A stretch of DNA of 64,000 bases from Paenibacillus sp. FSL H8-0079 (GTDB taxonomy: Bacteria > Bacillota > Bacilli > Paenibacillales > Paenibacillaceae): NCBI RefSeq assembly GCF_037991315.1, contig NZ_CP150300.1:4836001-4900000 (forward strand), given 5' to 3'. Under the pieces are notes generated by a model, which saw nothing but the letters and a program-made list of their open reading frames with translations, had not been told where the DNA came from and ran no database searches. Shown here one piece after another: positions 8,786-17,369 of the stretch; the stretch's first letter is position 1, and each line of letters opens with the position of its first letter. The position numbers were made by a program, and so were the translations under genes.

Positions 8786-10372
8786 TTGAAAAAGAGAAAT
8801 CAATGGCTTGCCGTTCTGTCGATGACTGCCATTCTTACCGCAGGAGCCACTAGCTACACATCCATGATCCATGCCGCTGACGCAACTAAACCTGCCAATG
8901 ATCATATCGTCCTGCGTACAGCCATCCAAAACATGCAGGGTACGGTCACATGGAACGGAAGCAGCCGCAGTGTCGATATCCAGATCGCAGATACTAAAGT
9001 ACAACTTCCTGTAGGAACGTCCTCAGCCACCATCAACGGTGTGAAAATTCCTCTGGATAGTAAAAGCTATATCACCAATGGGACAACCTATGTATCTCCC
9101 CAAACGCTAAAATTAATCACGGATCAATTGATCCTGAAACAAAATAAAACCGGTTTTGAACGGACCGCATCCTTCCAGATGCCTGGTGGCAAAGCAGAAA
9201 TATCAGCCTCTACACCAGATGGACAGCGCCTGCTCGTAACCGAGGCGGACAATGGCAGTATTTCCGTGCTGGACATTGCTGACTTGAAAAACATCAATGT
9301 ATTGAAAACCGTCAGCTTCCATGACCTCTCTGCCAAAGCTGAAGTCACGAGCGTAACCGTGTCCAAAGATGGCAAATACGGTCTGGCTGTTATTCGTACA
9401 GGTGATACGGACAGTGAAGCAAACAAAGGATTGCTTGCCATTGTAGATCTGACAACCTACAAAACCGTCAAAACGTATGAACTCGGTATTGGTCCTGACT
9501 CCATTGCACTGTCACCTGACGGTCTACATGCGGTGATCGCGATAGAGGATGAAGAGCTGAATAAAGTTGCCGATGAAATTGACTATGCCAACACCAAACG
9601 TCCGGGTAGCATTATGGTTGTATCTTTTGCTGGCGGGAACGTACTGGAGGGTGAAATCACCAACTTGCCGGTATCTCTGGACAATGTAGAAGGCGCCATC
9701 TATCCGCATGATCCACAACCGGAGTATGTTGCCATTAGTCCGGATAGCAAGACAGCAGCCATCACGTTACAGGAGAACAATGTCGTGGCCATCGTAGATC
9801 TGGAGACGAAAAAGATCAGCTCCATCTTCGCGCTTGGTACCACTTCACATCAGGCCGACCTGAAAGATGACGGTATCGTTCAGTTTAAAGAGACATTGAC
9901 CGCTCGTTATGAACCGGATGGTATTGCTTTCTCGGCAGATGGTAAATACCTGCTGACAGCCAATGAAGGGGACCTGGGCAAGAATGAATTTGAGGATGGT
10001 GTAAAAGCAGGCGGACGTAATATTGCTGTCTGGGATCTGCAAGGCCAGCGGATGTACGATAGCCAGAACCTCATTGACGAGGCAACCGCCATGGTTGGCT
10101 TGTACCCGGATGATCGCAGTCCCAACAAGGGAAGTGAAGTGGAGAATCTAACCGTTGCTACTGTAGATGGTGCAACATATGCCGCGGTAGCTTCCGAACG
10201 GGCAGATGCCATTTTGTTCTTCGATCTTGCTGATCCGGTCAATCCGGACTATCTGGGTCTGATCCCTACAGCCGGAGAGTCGCCGGAGGGAATCCATCGG
10301 GTAAATGGACGTAACCTGTTTGTGAGTGCTGATGAAAGCACAGGAACACTTAGTTTTTTTGCCAAGAAATAG
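8786..10372 (+). CDS. Secreted beta-propeller (choice-of-anchor-I-like) protein with copper-amine-oxidase-N domain
   Basis: A 528-residue exported protein. It has a signal peptide of about 30 residues ending MIHA-AD. Residues about 35-115 look like the copper-amine-oxidase N-terminal-like domain (VTWNGSSRSVDIQI, GTTYVSPQTLKLI), a wall-associated module common in Paenibacillus. The rest is a YVTN/choice-of-anchor-I type beta-propeller, with repeated phrases such as SPDGLHAVIA, SPDSKTAAIT and SADGKYLLTANEGD. Starts at TTG 8786, with AGGGG about ten bases upstream; no ATG gives the signal peptide. Such proteins are sometimes linked to phosphatases or alkaline-phosphatase-like enzymes, but no catalytic residues are evident. 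It is divergent from the Fur-box AraC gene. Confidence 0.75.
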   Translation: MKKRNQWLAVLSMTAILTAGATSYTSMIHAADATKPANDHIVLRTAIQNMQGTVTWNGSSRSVDIQIADTKVQLPVGTSSATINGVKIPLDSKSYITNGTTYVSPQTLKLITDQLILKQNKTGFERTASFQMPGGKAEISASTPDGQRLLVTEADNGSISVLDIADLKNINVLKTVSFHDLSAKAEVTSVTVSKDGKYGLAVIRTGDTDSEANKGLLAIVDLTTYKTVKTYELGIGPDSIALSPDGLHAVIAIEDEELNKVADEIDYANTKRPGSIMVVSFAGGNVLEGEITNLPVSLDNVEGAIYPHDPQPEYVAISPDSKTAAITLQENNVVAIVDLETKKISSIFALGTTSHQADLKDDGIVQFKETLTARYEPDGIAFSADGKYLLTANEGDLGKNEFEDGVKAGGRNIAVWDLQGQRMYDSQNLIDEATAMVGLYPDDRSPNKGSEVENLTVATVDGATYAAVASERADAILFFDLADPVNPDYLGLIPTAGESPEGIHRVNGRNLFVSADESTGTLSFFAKK

Positions 10373-10427
10373 ATCAAGTGTCCTTAGTATGCAAAGGCTG
10401 AATTGAACGTTTTCACGCTGTATTGAG

Positions 10428-10456
10428 TAGGAGGGGGCGAAGAGCCCCTATCCTCT
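10428..10456 (+). terminator. Weak hairpin after propeller gene
   Basis: GGGGC-GAAGA-GCCCC with flanking AGGA/TCCT pairs forms a stable stem 60 bases after the stop, but no T-run follows, so terminator activity is uncertain. Confidence 0.3.
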
Positions 10457-10512
10457 CATACTGTTGTACACGCCACACTATTTCACATTTCCACAACTAG
10501 TGCTTCGAACAG

Positions 10513-10725
10513 TTAACGAGACTTTATATTTTCCAATTCCCGCCTGTTCCTATCCACTTCCTCTTGTAATACTCGCACTTCCATCCTTAATGCGGATACT
10601 TCCTCTTTGACGCCAGACCTCTTCATCACAAGATAGAAAACCAGATATAATACAAGACCAATCATAATAAAGAAAATTAATAGCGTTATAATACCTGCAA
10701 TACCAAAATTACTAACTCCATCCAT
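10513..10725 (-). CDS. Small membrane protein with C-terminal coiled coil
   Basis: A 70-residue protein with one strongly hydrophobic segment (about residues 8-34, FGIAGIITLLIFFIMIGLVL) followed by a basic turn and an amphipathic, Glu/Arg-rich helix (EEVSALRMEVRVLQEEVDRN) that should form a coiled coil in the cytoplasm. The arrangement resembles small phage-shock or divisome-like membrane helpers, but I recognise no family. ATG 10725 has AGGGGA about ten bases upstream. It is a single gene with a terminator on each side, which supports it as a real small gene; its function is unknown. Confidence 0.6.
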   Translation of the reverse strand: MDGVSNFGIAGIITLLIFFIMIGLVLYLVFYLVMKRSGVKEEVSALRMEVRVLQEEVDRNRRELENIKSR

Positions 10726-10805
10726 AATGTACGTTTTCCCCTTTCCTATATCTTATTAATTTATATTTACAACAATACCATATTTAAGTATAACGAACAG
10801 TACAA

Positions 10806-10835
10806 AAAGCCAAGAGAGCATGCTCCCTTGGCTTT
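10806..10835 (-). terminator. Terminator of the carboxylesterase gene
   Basis: Arms AAAGCCAAG and CTTGGCTTT around an inner GAGCATGCTC, followed on the minus strand by a run of T, 36 bases after the stop. Confidence 0.85.
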
Positions 10836-10871
10836 CAATTTATCTATATATACCTTCCTATCCGGTGATCC

Positions 10872-13115
10872 TTATTCCCAGAAGAAACGACCTGCGAACA
10901 CTTTTTCCGTCAACAGTTTGTATGTTTCTTCTGGCAATTCTTTTTTCATCTTCGCCATAACGGCTTCTTTGTCTTGATTATATTGTGTGGACATGCCAAT
11001 CTCTGCCATTGTATTGCTTGCATCCAGACGCATGATTGGGGCTTGGGCATCTTTCGTCCAAGGTGTCCATGCCGCCAGATCAGGGGACCCACCCTTACTT
11101 GGATTGCCTGTGTACAGGAACTGCTTCAGGTATGCTGCCATCGCGGTGGACAACTGATCACGTCCTGGTTTGTTCGTATCGCTAAAGTACCCCTCAGGGA
11201 AATAGGCAGCAATACCGTCTGCGTGCCCTGTATAGAAGTCCATGTCTGCACCATGTGGTGCGCCCAGTAATGTAAGCAAACGCTCAGAGATGACTCCAGG
11301 TTGTGTACCCCATGCAAAACGATACGCATATACCGGTGGCTGACCTGCTTCACTCGTCAATTGCTCCGCTACACGCTCTGCATTAAAGCCTGCATAAGCT
11401 TCGCTACCGTATTTCAACGCAGCAGCATATTGCTCCGCCTTGGTTTTATCGGTAAACAGAGTCTCATCGGCGATGGATGGAGCGAAGTTCGGATCACCAA
11501 AGGCAAAGCCAGAGAACTCCGTTTCCAAGCTGCCGAGCAATACAGGAACTTTCGTATAATTGCCGCTATTGATCGCGTCAAATCCTTCTTTTGGAATCAC
11601 AGTACCATCTCGGAACAGATGCGGGAATGGTTCCATACGGATTGCGGTTGCACCAAACGCTGTGACCAGCTTGTCCGCAGGCAGTGCACGCAGGTAGCTC
11701 TCCAGCTGTGCCTGAGATTGCTTGCCAATCCATGCTTTTGCTTCTTCTGCGTTAGCCGCTTTCCCCTCTTGTACGAGCAGCTTCACGAGTACATCTTCGG
11801 ATTTTTGCTCGCCTTCTTCCGGTGATGCTGTCGTCAATCCTCCGCTGAAAGCAACTGCTTTTTGATACAGTCCTTTGCTAAGTGGAGAGATCAGAGTTGC
11901 CAGCACATCACGTGCACCCGCAGATTGTCCGGCTAATGTCACATTGCCTGTATCTCCGCCAAAACCTTCGATATTATCCTGTACCCACTCTAGTGCACGG
12001 AATGCATCGAGCAGACCGTAGTTACCGGATTCATCCAGGGCATTGCCTGTTTTCAGCGCTGCATTCTCGAAGAATCCAAGGGCTCCCAAACGATAGTTCA
12101 CCGAGATAATGATGCTGTTGGTACTCCGTGCAAGCTGTTCACCCTGAAAATCTTTACCTGATCCGGTCATATTCCCGCCGCCGTGCAGGAATACCATCAC
12201 CGGAAGTTTCGAACTCGTTGTGTCGGGACGCCAGATATTAAGATACAGCGAATCCTCGCTGCCTACAGTATTTTTACCAGAAATCTGCAAGCTGTTCGCT
12301 GCAAATTCCTTAGCCGATCTCGTTCCTGTCCATGCTTCCGGTTCTTGTGGAGCTTTCCAACGCAGTTCACCTACCGGAGGTGCCGCGTAAGGAACACCGA
12401 GCCAGCCGAGCGTGCCATATTGCTCATAGGTTTTGCCATCAATCGCACCATATTTGGTCTGTTGCACCGTTTGAGGTTGGAACGCCCCAGCCTCTTTATG
12501 TTTCAACCAGCTCTGCTCCAAGGTTCCACTACCATTCTTGAGCTGCGTCTGCAAAGCCTGTGCGGTGGCCTCTGCCATCAGGCGATTGGTAAGTTGACTC
12601 GCTCCCTGCCCTTGAAGCGCCTTAATTCCTTTACCTGCCGCATAGGTGGAAGCTGCTCCTTGCTCATAATCCGTACCCGCTTCATATCCGAGCACCTTCA
12701 GTAACATTTCGGCATAACCTTCTGCTGTAAGGGGTGCGTTAGGATCAAACTTCTCCGTTCCTGTTACGATCTCAGCTACATACGGATGCTGCTTCAAGTA
12801 TCCAACGACCGGTTGCAATACTTTGCCTGCCTGAGCCGCATCGTCATACGTTTCCGTTCCCTGATAAGCGAGTGCTTCTTTCTCCAATCCGGACAAACGC
12901 AAGTAAAGCACTGCGGCCTGAATGCGTGTAGCCTTTTTGTTCAGATAAGCCGCATTAACGCCTTGACCGCTGCCGCGAATAAGCTCGGATTGGATCAGTT
13001 TGTCCATCGCTGCTGAAGAAGAGGATGCTGTATTGCCTGCTGCATATGCCGGTAGAGCGGATACACATAACCCCAGAATTGTTGCTACGGCAATCGAACG
13101 TTTAATGGTTTTCAT
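10872..13115 (-). CDS. Secreted type-B carboxylesterase with SLH-like N-terminal region
   Basis: A 747-residue exported enzyme. A signal peptide ends at ALPAYAA (about 26). Residues about 30-210 resemble degenerate S-layer-homology repeats (FDPNAPLTAEGYAEMLLKVLGY), which would hold it on the cell wall. From about 220 to the end is a type-B carboxylesterase: PYAAPPVGELRWKAP, SEDSLYLNIWRP, the oxyanion motif HGGG and the nucleophile elbow GQSAG with Ser about 398. It hydrolyses carboxylic esters; plant-wall acyl esters are a plausible substrate. Start ATG 13115 has GAGGAG eight bases upstream; extension to 13163 would bury the signal peptide. Its leader carries a LicT-type RAT with terminator, and a cre site lies further upstream, suggesting induction with the beta-glucoside genes. 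Confidence 0.85.
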   Translation of the reverse strand: MKTIKRSIAVATILGLCVSALPAYAAGNTASSSSAAMDKLIQSELIRGSGQGVNAAYLNKKATRIQAAVLYLRLSGLEKEALAYQGTETYDDAAQAGKVLQPVVGYLKQHPYVAEIVTGTEKFDPNAPLTAEGYAEMLLKVLGYEAGTDYEQGAASTYAAGKGIKALQGQGASQLTNRLMAEATAQALQTQLKNGSGTLEQSWLKHKEAGAFQPQTVQQTKYGAIDGKTYEQYGTLGWLGVPYAAPPVGELRWKAPQEPEAWTGTRSAKEFAANSLQISGKNTVGSEDSLYLNIWRPDTTSSKLPVMVFLHGGGNMTGSGKDFQGEQLARSTNSIIISVNYRLGALGFFENAALKTGNALDESGNYGLLDAFRALEWVQDNIEGFGGDTGNVTLAGQSAGARDVLATLISPLSKGLYQKAVAFSGGLTTASPEEGEQKSEDVLVKLLVQEGKAANAEEAKAWIGKQSQAQLESYLRALPADKLVTAFGATAIRMEPFPHLFRDGTVIPKEGFDAINSGNYTKVPVLLGSLETEFSGFAFGDPNFAPSIADETLFTDKTKAEQYAAALKYGSEAYAGFNAERVAEQLTSEAGQPPVYAYRFAWGTQPGVISERLLTLLGAPHGADMDFYTGHADGIAAYFPEGYFSDTNKPGRDQLSTAMAAYLKQFLYTGNPSKGGSPDLAAWTPWTKDAQAPIMRLDASNTMAEIGMSTQYNQDKEAVMAKMKKELPEETYKLLTEKVFAGRFFWE

Positions 13116-13320
13116 GTCATAAATCTCCTCGCTGTCGAATAGTGTGTGATGGGATAATTTCATTGGAAATGTTCAGTTGAAATGCGTATCTAAGAATCAG
13201 TATTCCAATGTCTGGATGAGCCTATATCTCTATTTAGGAAAAATTAAATTTGCTGCGCTCCTTTCTTCTCAAAATATCTGCTACGGCGCTTGCGATCATG
13301 CCATCAGGCATTTTTTTATA

Positions 13321-13410
13321 TAAAAAAACCTGAACCGAAGGCAAACAGACATCGCTTTAGCGTGGTCTACTGCCCTCAATTCAGGTTTTGCCTGCAATCA
13401 GTAACAACCC
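13321..13410 (-). promoter_or_regulatory. RAT antiterminator and overlapping terminator (site 2)
   Basis: Minus strand 13410-13384 reads GGGTTGTTACTG, a loop, then CAGGCAAAACC: a RAT with one change (A to G at position 3). The AAAACCTGAA arm (13389-13380) pairs with TTCAGGTTTT (13334-13325), followed by more T. It lies about 200 bases upstream of the esterase start. Confidence 0.82.
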
Positions 13411-13439
13411 TGAGGAATGAGGCTCATTCCATATGATAA

Positions 13440-13453
13440 TGTAAACGCAATCA
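13440..13453. promoter_or_regulatory. Perfect cre (CcpA) site
   Basis: TGTAAACGCAATCA fits the cre consensus at every fixed base. It is 30 bases upstream of RAT site 2, the same arrangement as at site 1; here a clear -10 is not visible. Confidence 0.72.
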
Positions 13454-13614
13454 ATCGTTTGATGATGAAAGAACCAACGAATGAACTGACACAGGTATTG
13501 CCCTAAACACGGTTACAATCCTGTTGTTATGGTGATGTTAGCACAGAATGAAAGCGTTCGCAATATCTTTTTTTAATCATCTTCATATGATCTCTGTCAG
13601 GGATAACACCAAAA

Positions 13615-13634
13615 ACCCGCATTCTCATGCGGGT
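13615..13634 (-). terminator. Terminator of the M20 hydrolase gene
   Basis: ACCCGCAT and ATGCGGGT form an 8-bp stem with a 4-base loop, followed on the minus strand by TTTTTGG. The rest of 13454-13713 holds no supported gene. Confidence 0.85.
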
Positions 13635-13713
13635 CTGAACTTATCTTACATCATGATGATCTGGACTGCTAACTCTCAATCCATGGATATCTGCTGCCCT
13701 ATCAACCTGTCGT

Positions 13714-14970
13714 TTACAGTGTACGTGCCAACTTTTCCAGCAGTTCTACCGCAAGGGCCAATACCGCTTCATCAATATCAAATTCGGGATGATGATGCGG
13801 AGCAGGCAACTCGCTCCCAACAATCATATACGTAGCTTTGCCACCTTGCTCCTGCACTCGCCGGATCATATAACTGGCATCCTCGCTGCCGAGAGCAGCA
13901 CTATCTGATATGGCCTCTGCATGGGTGAACCCAGCGATGCCTTCTGCTTGCTGAACCGCAAGTTCTGCAAGTTCCATATCACATCGAATCGGAATAGCAC
14001 TTCCGACCACCTCAACTGTAGCGGTCAGTTCATGCATGGCTGCGCTATGCTCAATGATGTGCCGCACGCGACGTTCCAGCTCCCAATTTGTTTCTTCACT
14101 CGTCGATCGCGTCTCAATAACCATACGAGCATGCTCAGCAATAATATTGGCCCCTGTTCCACCTTCCAAAATACCTACATTGATCCGGGTATCTGCCGAG
14201 CTGAACCGGGGAAGTGCATGAATATTGAGCATGGCGGTCGCTGCGCCCAGCAGTGCGTTCCGTCCTTCCTCCGGTGAAGCCCCTGCATGGGAAGATACCC
14301 CGGTGAAGTGCGCTTCCAGCTTGGTCGTTGCCAGGAATCCGGCAGACGCACCTCTGATATGACCGGATGGCACACCGGTACCCAAGTGAATACAGAACAG
14401 GCGATCCACCTGTTCCAGCATTCCTTTTTCGACCATGGCATATGCTCCGCGCACACCTTCTTCGGCAGGCTGGAACAACAGCCGGATCTTGCCGGCAAAC
14501 TTCCGGTTACTCAACCGTTCTGCAAGTGCTAGTCCAATCGTTGTATGTCCATCGTGTGCACAGGCGTGCATAATGCCCTCATGATTGGAACGAAATTGTG
14601 CCGCTTGCGGCGCATGTTGTTCCAACTTGCTCTCACGGATCGGCAGTGCATCCATATCGAAGCGGAACGCCGTCGATGGTCCCTCCTGCTCCCCTTGAAG
14701 TTCAGCGACAACGGCGGTGAATCCACCTCGCATCTGCTCCACGATTACGGGATCTGCACCTTCCCGGAGGGCACGCTGATATGCATCTTCCAACACTTCC
14801 GGTTTGGGCAGCCCCCGCCGTGATGTGTCGTCAATGGCATCTTTTCCATAAGTGACGCTATACCCCAGTTCCGTCAGCATCTGCACCACTTTGGTCGCGG
14901 TACGAAATTCCGTAAATCCCAGTTCAGGATGTGCGTGCAGATCCCGGCGAAGCGCAATCATATCCATCAT
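13714..14970 (-). CDS. M20 peptidase-family amidohydrolase, AbgA-like
   Basis: A 418-residue cytoplasmic metal-dependent amidohydrolase. Metal-binding motifs of the M20D/amidohydrolase group are present: RRDLHAHPELGF at the start, MHACAHDGHT near residue 135 and the catalytic QPAEEG near 167. A lid/dimerisation domain (about 195-310) follows, and HHHPEFDIDE closes the site. An insertion after residue 45 (DDTSRRGLPKPEVLEDAY) is shared with aminobenzoyl-glutamate hydrolase subunit A, so aminoacyl or benzoyl amides are likelier substrates than peptides. ATG 14970 follows GGAGAGGGG. No transporter or second subunit is adjacent, so the substrate remains open. Confidence 0.85.
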   Translation of the reverse strand: MMDMIALRRDLHAHPELGFTEFRTATKVVQMLTELGYSVTYGKDAIDDTSRRGLPKPEVLEDAYQRALREGADPVIVEQMRGGFTAVVAELQGEQEGPSTAFRFDMDALPIRESKLEQHAPQAAQFRSNHEGIMHACAHDGHTTIGLALAERLSNRKFAGKIRLLFQPAEEGVRGAYAMVEKGMLEQVDRLFCIHLGTGVPSGHIRGASAGFLATTKLEAHFTGVSSHAGASPEEGRNALLGAATAMLNIHALPRFSSADTRINVGILEGGTGANIIAEHARMVIETRSTSEETNWELERRVRHIIEHSAAMHELTATVEVVGSAIPIRCDMELAELAVQQAEGIAGFTHAEAISDSAALGSEDASYMIRRVQEQGGKATYMIVGSELPAPHHHPEFDIDEAVLALAVELLEKLARTL

Positions 14971-15145
14971 GTGTCATTCCCCTCTCCAACCTCTATCTAT
15001 TTGATCATGCATACCGTTCCACACTACTCATTCAACGTTATGAGTCACTAAGCCTGCTCCTGATGATCTCCTACAATCTTGCGTTTACTCCCTGTTCCGT
15101 GGGTTATAAGCTTTAATTATATATAGAACCGCCGATATAACAAAA

Positions 15146-15175
15146 CAGGCCATAGGTGAATTCACCTATGACCTG
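15146..15175 (-). terminator. Terminator after the siderophore-binding gene
   Basis: A 20-bp perfect palindrome centred on GAATTC is extended by CAGG/CCTG arms; the minus strand continues TTTTGTT. Confidence 0.85.
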
Positions 15176-15223
15176 CTCTAATATGACGTGATTTGGCGTC
15201 ACACTTATAGAATGACATCATCA

Positions 15224-17137
15224 CTATTCCTGAAGCTTGCTCACTTGCTCAATCAGGCTATCCAGTCCCTTGTCGACCAGATACGGTCCATAATTCCAAT
15301 AGTTGCGAGATACATTAATGATCCGATGATTTTTAATTGCAGGAATACTCTGATACACCGGCTCCTTGAATAGTTCCATCATCTGCTCCATCTCTTCATC
15401 GTCCATCTGGGTGAAGAAGTAGTCTGCAGGTTTATCCGCCAGCTTCTCCAATGAGAGCACGGTTCCACCATCTGCATAGGCTTTGTACTGTTCAGGCATA
15501 TCAAATCCGAAATCCTGGTATATCAGCTTGCCCAATGTGCCGCCTTCTCCCCCAAGTAATACCTCCTTATTGTAGATGACGAAGGACATGGCCGTGGTTC
15601 CCGGTTCAATGTTGATGTTCAGTTCATCCCGAATCCCCTTCAACTTATCTTCAAAGGTAGCAATCCATTTCTCCGCTTCCTCTTTCCGATCCATAATCTC
15701 GCCCATCGTTCTCAGCGTGTTGATGACATCCGGGTCACCACCCCAGGCTACTGTAATCGTCGGCGCAATTTTCTCATAGGTACCGATCACTTCCGTGCTT
15801 GTATAATCCGGTACGATAATCAGATCTGGCTCCAGATCCGATACCACTTCTACGTTCCCCGTTCCTGATCCGATATCCGGCACATTAGCCATCTCTTCCG
15901 GGTACAGATCAAGCGTTTCCTTATTCGCACCCGCCGGCTTCATTCCAAGTGGCAGCAAATACCCACCATATGTGATTACAACCGGTTTGGTAGACTGAGC
16001 TGGAATCTCAACCGTTCTCCCCGATGCGTCGGTATACATTTTGGTTGCAGGCAATGAAGCATCTTCATTTGCTGTTGACTGTGGATCAGCCCCTCCCCCG
16101 CAAGCTGCTAATAGCAGGGATAAACTAAATAATAAACTGACCGCCAACGTAGGCTTAAAACGAACATTCAAGTCATTCACGCTCCAAGTGTTGTATTGAT
16201 AATGATTATCGTTATTATCAATATAGCGTTGTCCGAGCTCTCCAGCAATGAACGATTCCGACTTCTTGTTGGTACGATTTGAACCTTTAGGAAGATGACT
16301 ATGCATTTTATATTGAGCAGGGGTTTCTCCCATCATTCGTTTGAAGATTCGGCTAAAGTAGTACAGATCTTTATATCCGACGCTCTCAGCCACATCACGA
16401 ATCTGAACATCTGTCTCTGTTAACAATACTTTGGCTCGGTTCATCCGGGTTTGGATGACGTAATCCATGGGGCTGCACCCGAATTTGCGCTTGAATACCC
16501 GTGCCAGATAGTGACTGCTGTAATGAAATTGGGCCGCCATATCCTCCATAGACACGGGATGCGCGTAGTGCTCCTGAATGTACGCTGCAATCTGCTCGGC
16601 CAATTCCGGAGGTTCAATCACCTGCTCAGCCGCCAGCTTCCATTGACGAAACTGTTCGTATACAAACTGATACAACAGTCCTGTGACCTGCAGCCTGTGC
16701 AATTCTTCGCCGCTTGCCCAGCATTCATGCATTCTCTCCATTATGGGAATTAGCGATAGTGGATAGGTTGCTGCAAAATGATACTGCTGCGGAGAAAATG
16801 CGTACTCCCGTTGTACGTTTTCCGCTCTCGATGGGTCGGTACTTGCGAAGCTTGGCTGAGGTTTATATAGAATTAGATAATATTCCAAAGGCATATCCAG
16901 ACAATGGATATGTATAGTTGTGCCTTTGTCACCATGTAGAACCTGTGTCTGGTTGGACCTGAGCTTTTCTTTGCCCAAATGAATATTGGCTTCCCCTCTG
17001 ACCATCAGCAAAAAAGCATGGGCTGGCAGAACATACGGCTTGAGCACCTGTCCCGGCTTCAAGACCAGATGACGAATGTCCATGAGCTTCACCTGATTTT
17101 TATTCCACCACTGAATGGCTTCTGACCATTCTTTCAT
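15224..17137 (-). CDS. AraC regulator fused in frame to a siderophore-binding lipoprotein
   Basis: One uninterrupted frame of 637 residues. Residues about 1-170 are an AraC sensor domain; about 180-280 hold two HTH units (MEDMAAQFHYSSHYLARVFK, IRDVAESVGYKDLYYFSRIFK). After a polar linker comes a complete lipoprotein signal, KPTLAVSLLFSLSLLLAAC, then an FepB/FhuD/BtuF-type ferric-siderophore binding protein (VVSDLEPDLIIVPDYTS). Bacillus Btr has the same AraC-SBP order, but its SBP part acts inside the cell. Here a TTG at 16171 with TTGGAG ten bases before it would start a normal 315-residue lipoprotein, and a double Fur box lies just upstream within the frame. So this may be a fusion, two overlapping genes, or both. 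ATG 17137 is preferred (AGGTGG six bases upstream) over TTG 17152. No permease genes adjoin. Confidence 0.8.
   Translation of the reverse strand: MKEWSEAIQWWNKNQVKLMDIRHLVLKPGQVLKPYVLPAHAFLLMVRGEANIHLGKEKLRSNQTQVLHGDKGTTIHIHCLDMPLEYYLILYKPQPSFASTDPSRAENVQREYAFSPQQYHFAATYPLSLIPIMERMHECWASGEELHRLQVTGLLYQFVYEQFRQWKLAAEQVIEPPELAEQIAAYIQEHYAHPVSMEDMAAQFHYSSHYLARVFKRKFGCSPMDYVIQTRMNRAKVLLTETDVQIRDVAESVGYKDLYYFSRIFKRMMGETPAQYKMHSHLPKGSNRTNKKSESFIAGELGQRYIDNNDNHYQYNTWSVNDLNVRFKPTLAVSLLFSLSLLLAACGGGADPQSTANEDASLPATKMYTDASGRTVEIPAQSTKPVVITYGGYLLPLGMKPAGANKETLDLYPEEMANVPDIGSGTGNVEVVSDLEPDLIIVPDYTSTEVIGTYEKIAPTITVAWGGDPDVINTLRTMGEIMDRKEEAEKWIATFEDKLKGIRDELNINIEPGTTAMSFVIYNKEVLLGGEGGTLGKLIYQDFGFDMPEQYKAYADGGTVLSLEKLADKPADYFFTQMDDEEMEQMMELFKEPVYQSIPAIKNHRIINVSRNYWNYGPYLVDKGLDSLIEQVSKLQE
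16197..16220. promoter_or_regulatory. Double Fur box inside the AraC-SBP frame
   Basis: TGATAAT and ATTATCA stand at the ends of a 24-bp AT-rich element, and overlapping 7-1-7 Fur motifs fill it. It is 26-49 bases upstream of the possible internal TTG start of the lipoprotein, where an iron-regulated promoter would be expected. Confidence 0.78.
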
Positions 17138-17369
17138 TACATACCACCTCAAAGCCGATCATTAGACGAGGGTCTTTCCCAAGCCCGATTTTCTCCTTAA
17201 CATACAAGAGTGATCCTCATTTTGTCCAGTTTACCTGAATTCCACCACCCTTTATTAATCGTAAATTTTACATATAGTTAATCCATTTCATACATTGGTT
17301 TAGCAATTGTTGTATACACTGGGTTCTGGAGACAAAAAAACTATACATATATTCTAGGAGGATGCATTC

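Noticed and set aside
13303..13328. Plus-strand hairpin ATGCC-ATCA-GGCAT with T-run
   Set aside because: Only 5 bp, no plus-strand gene ends nearby, and the T-run is the complement of the RAT-terminator tail of the esterase leader.
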